From: Bacillus sp. S/N-304-OC-R1 | GTDB lineage: Bacteria; Bacillota; Bacilli; Bacillales; Cytobacillaceae | Direction of reading: 5' to 3' | Assembly: GCF_019749375.1 (NCBI RefSeq) | Contig: NZ_JACWFE010000011.1 | Span: 1-57,537, forward strand | DNA length: 57,537 nt | Shown here: positions 23,364-31,833 of the stretch, piece by piece | Position numbering within the stretch: position 1 is the stretch's first letter | Layout of the letters: the number at the start of each line of letters is the position of its first letter | Program-made: the position numbers and the translations under genes | The notes under the pieces: model-generated | Told to the model about the DNA's origin: nothing | Seen by the model: the letters and a program-made list of their open reading frames with translations, nothing else | Database searches by the model: none

Positions 23364-25601
23364 ATGAAAAAGAAAGCTATTAAACTCGCAACATCAACAG
23401 CTATCGCAGCTTCAGCATTCGTTGCTGCAGCACCAGCTAACCAAGCTGCTGCGGCTGTAAACGTAGATCAATTAGTTAAAGCTGCAGAGGCTACTGCAAC
23501 TGTACTAAAATGGTCAATTTCAACAGAGGGAACTGCTAACTTTGTAGATCGTCCATATACTGCATACAATGCAGCTAAGGCGGCAAATAAAGCAGCTAAA
23601 GCTGAAGTAGCAAAATTAGCAGGTGCTGATAAAGCAGTTTATGAAGCACGCCTTTTAGATTCAGATCTTCAAATTAAACGTGCACAAGCTTACATCGATG
23701 CTCTTACTTCTGGTGAGAAAATTAGAGATAAGCAAGCAGCATTAGATAAAGCAATCAAAGCTGCTGATCTTAAAGCTGTTCAATCAAGCTACCATGTATT
23801 AACAGCTGAAATCCGTAAGCAAGCTGAATTACTTTACAAAGTTTACGGTCAATCAACTCGTGATGGTATCTTAAAAACATTTAAAGATCCAGCTGAAAAA
23901 TCATACAAAAGTGTTGTTAATGAAGTGACTGTGCTTGATCATACAGCATTAGTAACTAAATATACAGCTGACAAAGATTATGCTAAAGCAATTGACCATG
24001 TTGAAAAAGCTGAATATGCACTGAAAGAAGTTAAACAATTCAAAGCTGATTTAACTAAGAGCTTAAATGACGCAGTGGACGCACTTCCACTAGATGTTGT
24101 TTCTGTATCTAGAGTTGATTCAACAACTGTTGAAGTTAAATTTACAAAAGCATTAGATATTGCTCCTGTAGCACATTTTTCTTTTGATAAAGGCTTAACT
24201 GTTACATCTACAAAATTAAGTGATGACAGCAGAACAGTAACTTTAACAGTTTCTGGTCAAAAAGCTGATGAAACATATACACTTTATTATAAAGGGGAAG
24301 CAAAGAAATCATTTACTTCACCAAAAGCTGGAGCATCTAATGATGCAATTGTTGGACCAACAAATACTGCTTATGTAGATGCTGGAAAGTTCCGCGAATA
24401 TACTTTTAGTATTAAGGATACTGATGGAAAAGCATATAGATCTGATGTAAAAGTTAATCTTTTTGATTTGGATGCAGATGATTATGATAATTCAGGTATA
24501 GTATCAATTAATGGAACTAAAGCGAGTGCATTAACAGCTGATGGTGATGGGTATTATACTGTAAAACCAGGAACTGATGGTAAAGTTACAGTTATTATTA
24601 CATCTGCAGCAGCTGCAGAATTACGTCCTGAAATTATTAAAACGACTTCAGATGATGTACTAAAGGGTGGAAAAACAGTTTTCGTAGAAGTTGATATTTA
24701 TAATACAGCTGCTACTGGTGATGAAGTGGATTATGTTGACTCTAGTAAAGATTTCATTGTATTTGGTACGAATAAAGTTCCGTTTGATAAATCTTCTGAC
24801 ATTTTCCAAATAAAAGGAATTACTGTATCATATGATGAATTCAAAAAATCTTTAACACAATACACAAAAGTTGCTGTGGACTATGATCCAGATAATTCAG
24901 TAAATATTTTCAATATTACTGTACCACTATCAATTTCAGTAGTTAAAGTAACTAATCCATCAAATGGAAAAACTGCACGTATTGCTTCTGGCGAGTACTA
25001 TGATTTTAGAGGAACTGGTCAAGCTGGAAGAGAAATCAGAGTATTCGAAGCTGATGGAACTACACTTGTAACTGATGATACTGTTTCATCTAACGGTACT
25101 TGGAGTGCACGCGTAGCACCAGCTAATAACACTGTAAATGTATATAAAGTACAACAATTTGCAGATTCAGATGCTGTTGTTGGAACAGTAGGACCTACAG
25201 AAACTGTTAAAATCATCAAAGGTGCATTTACAGTAGATACTGTGGCTGAAGCAGCTACAAATGAAGGACGTTTATCTCGTGGAGATAAGATTGAGATTAC
25301 ATTCTCTTCATTTGACAGCGATGGTGCTGGAGCAGATAAATATGAAGATGTTGGAATAATTGCAAACAATACAGTTATTACTTTCACAGATAAAGATTTA
25401 AAGAAAGCAGTATTTACTGTGGGCAGCGCAGGAACTAAAGTAACTGTAAATAATGACAATAAGGTTGTAATCCAACTGGGAGAACCAACAAAATTAGATT
25501 CAGGATTTGATGCAGATACAGTAAAATTATCTGGTCTTACAAATGTTAAGAGTAAAGATGGTTTGAGCTTAACTTTTAATGGATCTAAAGTTTTATATTA
25601 A
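23364..25601 (+). CDS. SbsC-like S-layer protein
   Basis: 745 residues from the ATG at 23364 (GAAGGGAG upstream). The longer frame to 23277 has no good site. A signal peptide (KKKAIKLATSTAIAASAFVA, cleavage after AANQAAAA or near it) precedes the helical SbsC N-terminal domain, recognisable by VLKWSISTEGTANFVDRPYT, AYIDALTSGEKIRDKQAALD and LTAEIRKQAELLYKVYGQST. In Geobacillus SbsC this domain binds the secondary wall polymer. Beta domains follow, beginning VVSVSRVDSTTVEVKFTKAL. The C-terminal half lacks the regular SbsA-Ig series of the two paralogues nearby. Codon use (GCT/GCA/TCT) suggests high expression. A strong terminator lies 50 bases downstream. Confidence 0.88.
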   Translation: MKKKAIKLATSTAIAASAFVAAAPANQAAAAVNVDQLVKAAEATATVLKWSISTEGTANFVDRPYTAYNAAKAANKAAKAEVAKLAGADKAVYEARLLDSDLQIKRAQAYIDALTSGEKIRDKQAALDKAIKAADLKAVQSSYHVLTAEIRKQAELLYKVYGQSTRDGILKTFKDPAEKSYKSVVNEVTVLDHTALVTKYTADKDYAKAIDHVEKAEYALKEVKQFKADLTKSLNDAVDALPLDVVSVSRVDSTTVEVKFTKALDIAPVAHFSFDKGLTVTSTKLSDDSRTVTLTVSGQKADETYTLYYKGEAKKSFTSPKAGASNDAIVGPTNTAYVDAGKFREYTFSIKDTDGKAYRSDVKVNLFDLDADDYDNSGIVSINGTKASALTADGDGYYTVKPGTDGKVTVIITSAAAAELRPEIIKTTSDDVLKGGKTVFVEVDIYNTAATGDEVDYVDSSKDFIVFGTNKVPFDKSSDIFQIKGITVSYDEFKKSLTQYTKVAVDYDPDNSVNIFNITVPLSISVVKVTNPSNGKTARIASGEYYDFRGTGQAGREIRVFEADGTTLVTDDTVSSNGTWSARVAPANNTVNVYKVQQFADSDAVVGTVGPTETVKIIKGAFTVDTVAEAATNEGRLSRGDKIEITFSSFDSDGAGADKYEDVGIIANNTVITFTDKDLKKAVFTVGSAGTKVTVNNDNKVVIQLGEPTKLDSGFDADTVKLSGLTNVKSKDGLSLTFNGSKVLY

Positions 25602-25650
25602 TAATTAGGGAATGTGCGTGTCACAACCCAAAGTTTGTCGAAAGATATTT

Positions 25651-25691
25651 AGAAAAGCTCTGTGGAGATATATCTCTGCAGAGCTTTTCTT
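25651..25691 (+). terminator. terminator of the SbsC-like gene and insertion point of a group II intron
   Basis: Perfect outer stem AGAAAAGCTCTG / CAGAGCTTTTCT with an inner palindrome GAGATATATCTC. The usual T run is replaced by TT followed at once by the intron start GTGCG at 25692. Confidence 0.85.
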
Positions 25692-25960
25692 GTGCGATAA
25701 GTATGGTTGCAGCCTATAAGGTGAGAGTCCCCCGAACTGTGAAGGCAACAGTAGCAGTAGCCTAACGCAAGGGTGTCTGTGGTGACGCAGAATCTGAAAA
25801 AAGCGAACGGCAAACCTCTGGCCTGAGGAACACGAACTTCATATAAGGCTAGATAACATTAGATGAGTCTGCAAGACAAGACAAAATCCTTTCTGCCGAA
25901 GGTGATACAGAGTAAATGAAGCAGGTAGATGGAAGAAAAGACTGCAATCTTACCTGTGGG
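25692..25960 (+). mobile_element. 5' fragment of a group II intron (class C type), truncated
   Basis: Starts with GTGCGATAAGTATGGTTGCA and continues with the domain I landmarks GGTGAGAGTCCCCCGAACTG, CAACAGTAGCAGTAGCCTAA, CGCAAGGGTGTCTGTGGTGA, CGGCAAACCTCTGGCCTGAG and CTGCCGAAGGTGATACAGAG. I recognise this as the 5' end of Bacillaceae introns that encode an LtrA-type maturase. It lies directly behind a terminator hairpin, the normal target of class C introns. Only about 270 bases remain: domain I breaks off near TTACCTGTGGGATT, and no reverse transcriptase frame, domain V or 3' end is present. A piece of an Ig-like repeat gene follows at once, so a deletion joined the two. Confidence 0.85.
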
Positions 25961-25984
25961 ATTTAGGGAAGGTGCCTGTCACCA

Positions 25985-26383
25985 CCTGAAAGAAAAAGAT
26001 AAAATATCGATCAGCAATGGAATACTGAAAGCTTCACAAACAGCAGAAAAAGGAATTTACACATTAATTGCTAAATATCAAGATAAAGAAGTACGTACAG
26101 ATATTGATGTTAAGATAGTTTTAACAAAAATCACTTGGAACTCCCAACGGGTCACACTAAAACCTGGTGATACACAGCAGTTAGAAATTACAGCACATTA
26201 TTTAGATAATAGTACCGAAGTTGTTACTCGACAAGCAACTTACACGAGTAGTAACGTAAAAAGAGCAACAGTAAGTGCAGAAGAATCATTACGATCCCAA
26301 TTGAAGCAACAAACGGTACAGTTAACATTACAGCCAAATATGGAAATCACATAGTCCTCATTTATTTAACAGTCGCACCTTAA
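25985..26383 (+). pseudogene. Ig-like (Big_2) repeat gene remnant, truncated and frameshifted
   Basis: KDKISISNGILKASQTAEKG, then IYTLIAKYQDKEVRTDIDVK and QLEITAHYLDNSTEVVTRQA, TYTSSNVKRATVSAE match the repeats of the protease at 35015-38332 (for example TYTSSNTKRAAVS). After about 26280 the frame is lost; in the next frame IITIPIEATNGTVNITAKYG continues to TAA at 26381-26383. One lost G restores it. The 5' part is cut by the intron fragment. It is thus the tail of a second copy of the repeat gene. In 26384-26640 I see only AT-rich DNA and a small hairpin (AGC..TATA/TATA..GCT) near 26508. Confidence 0.8.
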
Positions 26384-26645
26384 ATGGGTAAATAAATGTA
26401 AGTTAATAAAAAGGAACTAGGCATAGTGAAGGATTTATCGTGAGACTATGAGAATATTATTAAGTTTAATTTAATAAAACAAAGTCGACCAAATCAAACG
26501 ACCTTAGCTCTATATTCTATAGCGCTGGGGTGACATGATGGGAAAGGTTTGCATTTTTAGGTGATATAAGTCTGTTTGATGGAAACTCCATATTACTCTA
26601 TTTTCTTAATTAATTTAATTGTTTTTTAATCAATAATTAATAAAA

Positions 26646-26680
26646 GGGGAGTAATCACCAAAGTGATTACTCCCCTTTAC
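26646..26680 (-). terminator. terminator of the minus-strand SbsC-like gene
   Basis: Perfect 13-bp stem GGGGAGTAATCAC / GTGATTACTCCCC, loop CAAA, with A/T flanks giving a TTTTATTAATT tail on the minus strand. Confidence 0.88.
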
Positions 26681-26726
26681 AATTAATGCTATGCTCTAAC
26701 AAGTTTAATTGATACCTTGAATTTTA

Positions 26727-29291
26727 TTAGTTAATGGTCTTAGAAATACCCGCTTTAATTGTATTTCCTGCATCATCTTTAATCGTTGCATTAGTTTTTG
26801 TATTAATTAATATACTGCCAGATGTAAATAATTCACTGTTACTTAGAGGTGAAATTATAATTTCTCTTTTGTTGCTAGAGTTGCTTTCTACCTTATAGTC
26901 GCTTGCTGATACTGGATCGTTATCACTCGTAATATCAAAACTAGTTTTTCCGCTGTCCAAAAGCTGAATATTTTCCGAAAATGTAAGCCTGATATTACTA
27001 CCTACAAGTACAGCAGACACAAGTTCAGGTTGTTTATTTTCTTTAATAGTAATACCGAGTGAGGTACTAGCCATTATATTACCAGAAGGATCCTTTACAC
27101 CAGTAACTGTAATTGTTTGTATGCCAGATTTTTCAATATGACCCTCAGGCAAGGTAATTATGACAAGTTTTTTGTCAATGCTGAAATCAAACTGGGTATC
27201 TGAAGGTAAAGAAATCTTATTTAATTGGTAATTTGAATATAAAGTCGCTGTCTCCTCGGTCACTGGCTCACTAAATGAGACTTTGAATTGGCCATTTACC
27301 GATGATGCAAGGATTGTAGCCTTTGGTTTCTCCATATCCTCTCTTTTTGTTATCGAAGTTGTAAACCACTCATTCCCATTTTGAGAGCTGGAATTATCCT
27401 TAACTGTTCCCTCATTAATGTTAAAAGTATAATCTCCATCAGGCAGATTTTTTGCATCGATAATCATTTTGGTGTCACTGTTCGCTTTTGGTTTAGGTGT
27501 AAATGTCTTTCCATCAGGACCATAGGCGGTAATGTCTGCTACTAAAGGTGTACCTGTTTTTAGCGTTTTGTCGAAAAATATATGAAACTCATTTGCCTTA
27601 TTATCATAGCTAGCACGAATAAACTTAAGAGGCGCTACATCCTTTGTTATGTTAATTGTATAATCAGTTGACCGTCCAACATTATTAGCTAAGTCCTTAT
27701 AATCCTTCACTTGTACATTCAATCGAACAGAGCTCTCGTTTGTCCCATAAACTGAAGCAGGTAGCTCGATTTCAAACTTTGTTTTATTCCCTGAAATGTC
27801 TTTAACAGATGTAGGGCGAATGGCTGTGTTGCCTTTTGTAATGACAAGGTGGCTAGCAGTAAGGTCAATAAGAGTTTCGTTAAACTCAATAGTGAACGTT
27901 CTCTCACCTTTCGTTTGTACACTTCTAACTACTGGGAGCGAAGTATCCGCCAAAGAGTTATAGTAAAATGTGCCACTATACTTATTCATCGTATTTGGTG
28001 AGTTTACAAGTAAATCTTTAGCACCGGTAACAACGATAGAATAGTTCTTTCCTTTTTGTAACCCTATGCGATCAAGTTCAGCTTTTGGAATAACAGCCGT
28101 ATCAGTATCATTATAAAGTGTATTAATACTAGCTTCTTTTCCATTAAGAGTAACACTTACCGGTGAGTTTGAATCAATCATCTCTGAGAATTTGATCTCA
28201 AGATTTCCTTTCGAATCAGTTGTTACGAAGCTAACAGTCGGCTTTGTAGATTTAGTAAAAGTAAAGGAAGAAGTAGAATCAGACTGGCCTAATGTTTCAT
28301 AATTAGCGGTTTGAATATTTTTCTTCACTGTAACCGAATAGGTTGTATTGGTATAAAGTGAATCGTATAGCTCGATAATTGCTGATTTTTTGTCATCAGA
28401 GAGCGTAACGCTTCTAATAGAACGACTGGAAACTGTATAATTTTTCGTGTTCTCAGCACTGTTTGTTCCGGAGCCGGCAAGCATTGCTTTATTAAATTCA
28501 ACTTTAATTCGTCTTGGCTCAGCGGCACTAACCTTTTGTACCTTTAGGGTGGTAGTTGTTTCTAGTGAGCTTAAACGATTGTTCAGGACATTTTTTATCA
28601 CCGTATTGTCAACATAATTCATATATTTCTTTGCTTCTGCGATATGTTTTTCCGCTTGGGTAGAATTATTAGCCGCTAATGCCTTTGTAGCTAAATCGAT
28701 TTCAATTTTCACGGTAACGGCATATTTTGCATTGTCGCGTACCTTTTCAGCAGCTTGCTTATATTGAGAGCGAATGAGATCACGTGTAGATTGACCATAT
28801 ACACGGTCTAGAAGTATCGCCTGCTTTCGGATTTCTGTTGAAAGCTCGTGGAAGGCTGTCTCTGTTTGATCATTAATCGTATTGATATCAAGCTGATAGG
28901 CTAATGTCTGTTGCTTTTCTTTGATCTTTTCTCCCGCTGTAATAGCATCAATGTAGCGCATCGTGCGGTCAATATGTAGCTTTACATCTTGATCGAGTTC
29001 AGCCAGGTATTTGTTCTTTTGGGCTGCTGGTAATGTATTAACAGCTTTAACTGCTTGATCATAAGCTGTTTTAGCATTGTTATACGCTTCCCATGGTCGA
29101 GTTTTCCCATCTGCTGTTCCTTCAATTGATATAGTCCACTTCAAGACAGTCCCTGCTGATTTGGCAGCTTGAACAAGCTTGTCCGCTTGGCTTACTGTTG
29201 CGGCATTAGCATTAGTAGCAGTTGTGGAAACAAAAGCTGAAGCTGCTATGGCAGAAGCGCTAATTATTTTCATTGTCTTTTTGTTCTTCAT
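26727..29291 (-). CDS. SbsC-like S-layer protein, second paralogue
   Basis: 854 residues from the ATG at 29291, which has AAGGGGGTTTATTA upstream. Signal peptide KNKKTMKIISASAIAASAFV. The SbsC N-terminal helical domain is well conserved: VLKWTISIEGTADGKTRPWE, MRYIDAITAGEKIKEKQQTL, LSTEIRKQAILLDRVYGQST. From about residue 265 there is a chain of about six SbsA-type Ig domains with phrases such as IKVEFNKAML, LEIKFSEMID, FTIEFNETL, FHIFFDKTLK, FKVSFSEPV and IRLTFSENIQ. It runs opposite to the other two S-layer genes and is more diverged in DNA. Expression probably differs from the paralogues. Confidence 0.88.
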   Translation of the reverse strand: MKNKKTMKIISASAIAASAFVSTTATNANAATVSQADKLVQAAKSAGTVLKWTISIEGTADGKTRPWEAYNNAKTAYDQAVKAVNTLPAAQKNKYLAELDQDVKLHIDRTMRYIDAITAGEKIKEKQQTLAYQLDINTINDQTETAFHELSTEIRKQAILLDRVYGQSTRDLIRSQYKQAAEKVRDNAKYAVTVKIEIDLATKALAANNSTQAEKHIAEAKKYMNYVDNTVIKNVLNNRLSSLETTTTLKVQKVSAAEPRRIKVEFNKAMLAGSGTNSAENTKNYTVSSRSIRSVTLSDDKKSAIIELYDSLYTNTTYSVTVKKNIQTANYETLGQSDSTSSFTFTKSTKPTVSFVTTDSKGNLEIKFSEMIDSNSPVSVTLNGKEASINTLYNDTDTAVIPKAELDRIGLQKGKNYSIVVTGAKDLLVNSPNTMNKYSGTFYYNSLADTSLPVVRSVQTKGERTFTIEFNETLIDLTASHLVITKGNTAIRPTSVKDISGNKTKFEIELPASVYGTNESSVRLNVQVKDYKDLANNVGRSTDYTINITKDVAPLKFIRASYDNKANEFHIFFDKTLKTGTPLVADITAYGPDGKTFTPKPKANSDTKMIIDAKNLPDGDYTFNINEGTVKDNSSSQNGNEWFTTSITKREDMEKPKATILASSVNGQFKVSFSEPVTEETATLYSNYQLNKISLPSDTQFDFSIDKKLVIITLPEGHIEKSGIQTITVTGVKDPSGNIMASTSLGITIKENKQPELVSAVLVGSNIRLTFSENIQLLDSGKTSFDITSDNDPVSASDYKVESNSSNKREIIISPLSNSELFTSGSILINTKTNATIKDDAGNTIKAGISKTIN

Positions 29292-29562
29292 TAATAAACC
29301 CCCTTGGTATGAAATAAGTGGAATATGTGGAAACATAATGAATTTACTATATTTCTATTGTAAAAGATTTCATACTATAGTTAAATAGACAAAATAACTT
29401 TATGAAAAGTTTCATCATTATAAATAAATTTATAAAATATCCTATCGGTCCTAAGGGAAAAATGCCACTCTAGGACTTTTTTCGTTCTATTAATTATCAT
29501 TTAGGAAAAACCTGCCTACTAGACTAATATTTGCTATAATGTTCTGGAAGGGAGAAGATTGG

Positions 29563-31593
29563 ATGAGAAGAAAGATATTAACACTCTTGGTGATATTGCC
29601 TCTTTTCTTGTCATTTGGACAAACAAAGGGATTTGCAGAGAATCAAGGCGAAGATGAAATTGAATTGGATAACAAAGATGAAGAAATCATTGAACATGAG
29701 AAGAGCTATGCTAATCTACTTGGACCACAGGTATTTCAGACTTCAGCTCTAACTTCAGCTGCTGGTACAGATGAAGAAGGGAATCCTTATATGTACTTTG
29801 TCATGCACGGTACCCCATCTGCTTTAGCTGTGGTAGATTTAAATAGTAATGAATTGAAGCATACATATACCTTGTCTCATTCAACAAGTGCTTGGGGATT
29901 AGATGTAGATGAAGATGGAACAGTTTGGGTTGGCGGTACAACAGAGGGGAATGTATATAGCTATAACCCGAACACGGAAGAGTTTCATGATCACGGCAAT
30001 AAATTGACACTGCCAAAGGATACTGCAATTCAGGACCTAGATGCAGTAAATGGAATCATTTTTGGTTCGACTGCTTATGGCGGATCTGTTTTTAAGTATG
30101 ATTCACATCAGGATGAGTTAGTGAATTTCGGGCAGGTATTATATAAGAAGGAATTCGCTAAATCTGTTGCTTATGACCAAGAGAGTGATACCTTATACAT
30201 AGGTGTTGGATCAAAGGCGGATCTTGTAAAGTTTGATTTAAAGACAAAGAAGAAGACTGCATTTCTTCCAGAAGAGTATAAGAATGATAAATATGTTCGC
30301 GATATTCGTATAATAGGAAATGAAGTATATGCCCGAATGGATCCATCAAACCGCTTGGTGGTTTTTGATAAGGAGACTTTAAAAAAGGTAGATGAAATTG
30401 AACTGAATTCTAGAACCATTTCACTATTGTCCCCAAATGAGGATGCCATTTATTATTCGAAGCATAATCGTTTATATAAGTACGACCTAAATACAAATGA
30501 ACATATTGATTTAGAAGTTCCTTTATTAACAGGAACCGAATTACTAACACTAGATTTCGTGGAATTAGACGATGAGAATTACCCTGGCTATACACTTGTA
30601 GGTTTACTTGATAATGCTGGAAATGTATTAAAATATAATTTAGAAACAAGTTATTACGAGATTACTAAGCTTGAGCTGCCGCCTCAGCCAGTCACACTTT
30701 ATACCATGATCCATGATGAAAAAAGAGAGAATATTTTTATTAATGGCTATATGTCAGGTGGTTTAGCTATCTATAACACGAAGACAAAACAATCGGTTCT
30801 ACATCAGAATATTAGCCAGATTGAATCGATGACGATTATGGGGGATAAGCTATATATTGGAGCTTACCCGAAATCTCGTGTGCTGGAACTAGATCTAACT
30901 AAGCCTTGGGATGTTACAAATCCAAGAGAAATTATGCGTCTTGGCGACTATGGTCAGGAGCGTTCTACAGCAATTACGGCTGTTCCAAAGCTGAATATGG
31001 TATTTGTCGGTACCTATCCAGAAACAAGCATGGGTGGCGGGGCATTGGCCATTTACGATCTAGAGAAGAATAAACAAGAAGTCTATGAAAACTATATATA
31101 TAATCAAAGCCTTGTTTCATTCTTATACTATGGTGATTATATTTATGGAGGCACCTCAATTCACGCAAACTATCAAGTAAATGAGCGTGGGGCGAGATTT
31201 TTCCGCTTCAGACCTGATTACCCAGAGGAGAAGGAGTATATTCACCTCCCATTAAGTGCCAGCATGATTACAAGTATTATTGCTGACAAAGAGGGAACAA
31301 TATGGGCAATGGCTGACGGAACATTAGTATCCTATAATCCTGACACTAAGGAAATTCGAACAAAGCCAATTTTCGATCTCATTTCAGGACGTTTCCGAAA
31401 TGCCAAAATAATAGAAGGTATTGATGGAAACATATATGGAACAGTAGAAGGCAGACTGTTTAAAGTTGACCGAAAGACAATGGAAATAGAAATTTTAATG
31501 CAAGAGGGAGCTTATGAGCTTGCTCAGGATTCAGAAGGAAATCTCTATTTCCGAAATCAAGCAGACCTATGGAAATATGAAATAGAGCAATAA
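29563..31593 (+). CDS. secreted beta-propeller protein
   Basis: 676 residues from the ATG at 29563 (GGAAGGGAG upstream). A signal peptide (RRKILTLLVILPLFLSFGQT, cleavage near GFA-EN) is followed by an acidic spacer and many short beta blades with phrases such as GLDVDEDGTVWVGGTTEGNV, TLYIGVGSKADLVKFDLKT, KLNMVFVGTYPETSMGGGAL and IIADKEGTIWAMADGTLVSY. This is the pattern of a seven- or eight-bladed propeller of the YVTN/PQQ-like type. No catalytic motif or anchor is visible. Located between S-layer genes, it may bind wall polymer or surface protein. The 270-bp gap before it is shared with the divergent S-layer gene. Confidence 0.78.
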   Translation: MRRKILTLLVILPLFLSFGQTKGFAENQGEDEIELDNKDEEIIEHEKSYANLLGPQVFQTSALTSAAGTDEEGNPYMYFVMHGTPSALAVVDLNSNELKHTYTLSHSTSAWGLDVDEDGTVWVGGTTEGNVYSYNPNTEEFHDHGNKLTLPKDTAIQDLDAVNGIIFGSTAYGGSVFKYDSHQDELVNFGQVLYKKEFAKSVAYDQESDTLYIGVGSKADLVKFDLKTKKKTAFLPEEYKNDKYVRDIRIIGNEVYARMDPSNRLVVFDKETLKKVDEIELNSRTISLLSPNEDAIYYSKHNRLYKYDLNTNEHIDLEVPLLTGTELLTLDFVELDDENYPGYTLVGLLDNAGNVLKYNLETSYYEITKLELPPQPVTLYTMIHDEKRENIFINGYMSGGLAIYNTKTKQSVLHQNISQIESMTIMGDKLYIGAYPKSRVLELDLTKPWDVTNPREIMRLGDYGQERSTAITAVPKLNMVFVGTYPETSMGGGALAIYDLEKNKQEVYENYIYNQSLVSFLYYGDYIYGGTSIHANYQVNERGARFFRFRPDYPEEKEYIHLPLSASMITSIIADKEGTIWAMADGTLVSYNPDTKEIRTKPIFDLISGRFRNAKIIEGIDGNIYGTVEGRLFKVDRKTMEIEILMQEGAYELAQDSEGNLYFRNQADLWKYEIEQ

Positions 31594-31598
31594 TAGTA

Positions 31599-31630
31599 AA
31601 ATCAACCTATTTTGGTAGGTTGATTTTTTT
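31599..31630 (+). terminator. terminator of the beta-propeller gene
   Basis: Perfect 11-bp stem AAATCAACCTA / TAGGTTGATTT, loop TTTTGG, followed by a T run. Confidence 0.88.
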
Positions 31631-31833
31631 ATACCCAAATTTATGGGAAAATCGTAATTTTTTCTACTATTTTTATCCTAAATAACCAAAATCAACGACT
31701 GCTGGCATATTTTTTGCATTTATCTAGAGAGGTAATTAATTTAATATATTCCTTGTAGGGAGAGTTTCACCAGCCTTACATAAAGTTGGTATATTAATAT
31801 AATAATATAAATATTGATCTAGGGGGATTTACC

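Noticed and set aside
29801..31168. Several minus-strand frames of 60-90 codons
   Set aside because: All lie within the secreted beta-propeller gene and have His/Tyr-rich, non-natural composition.
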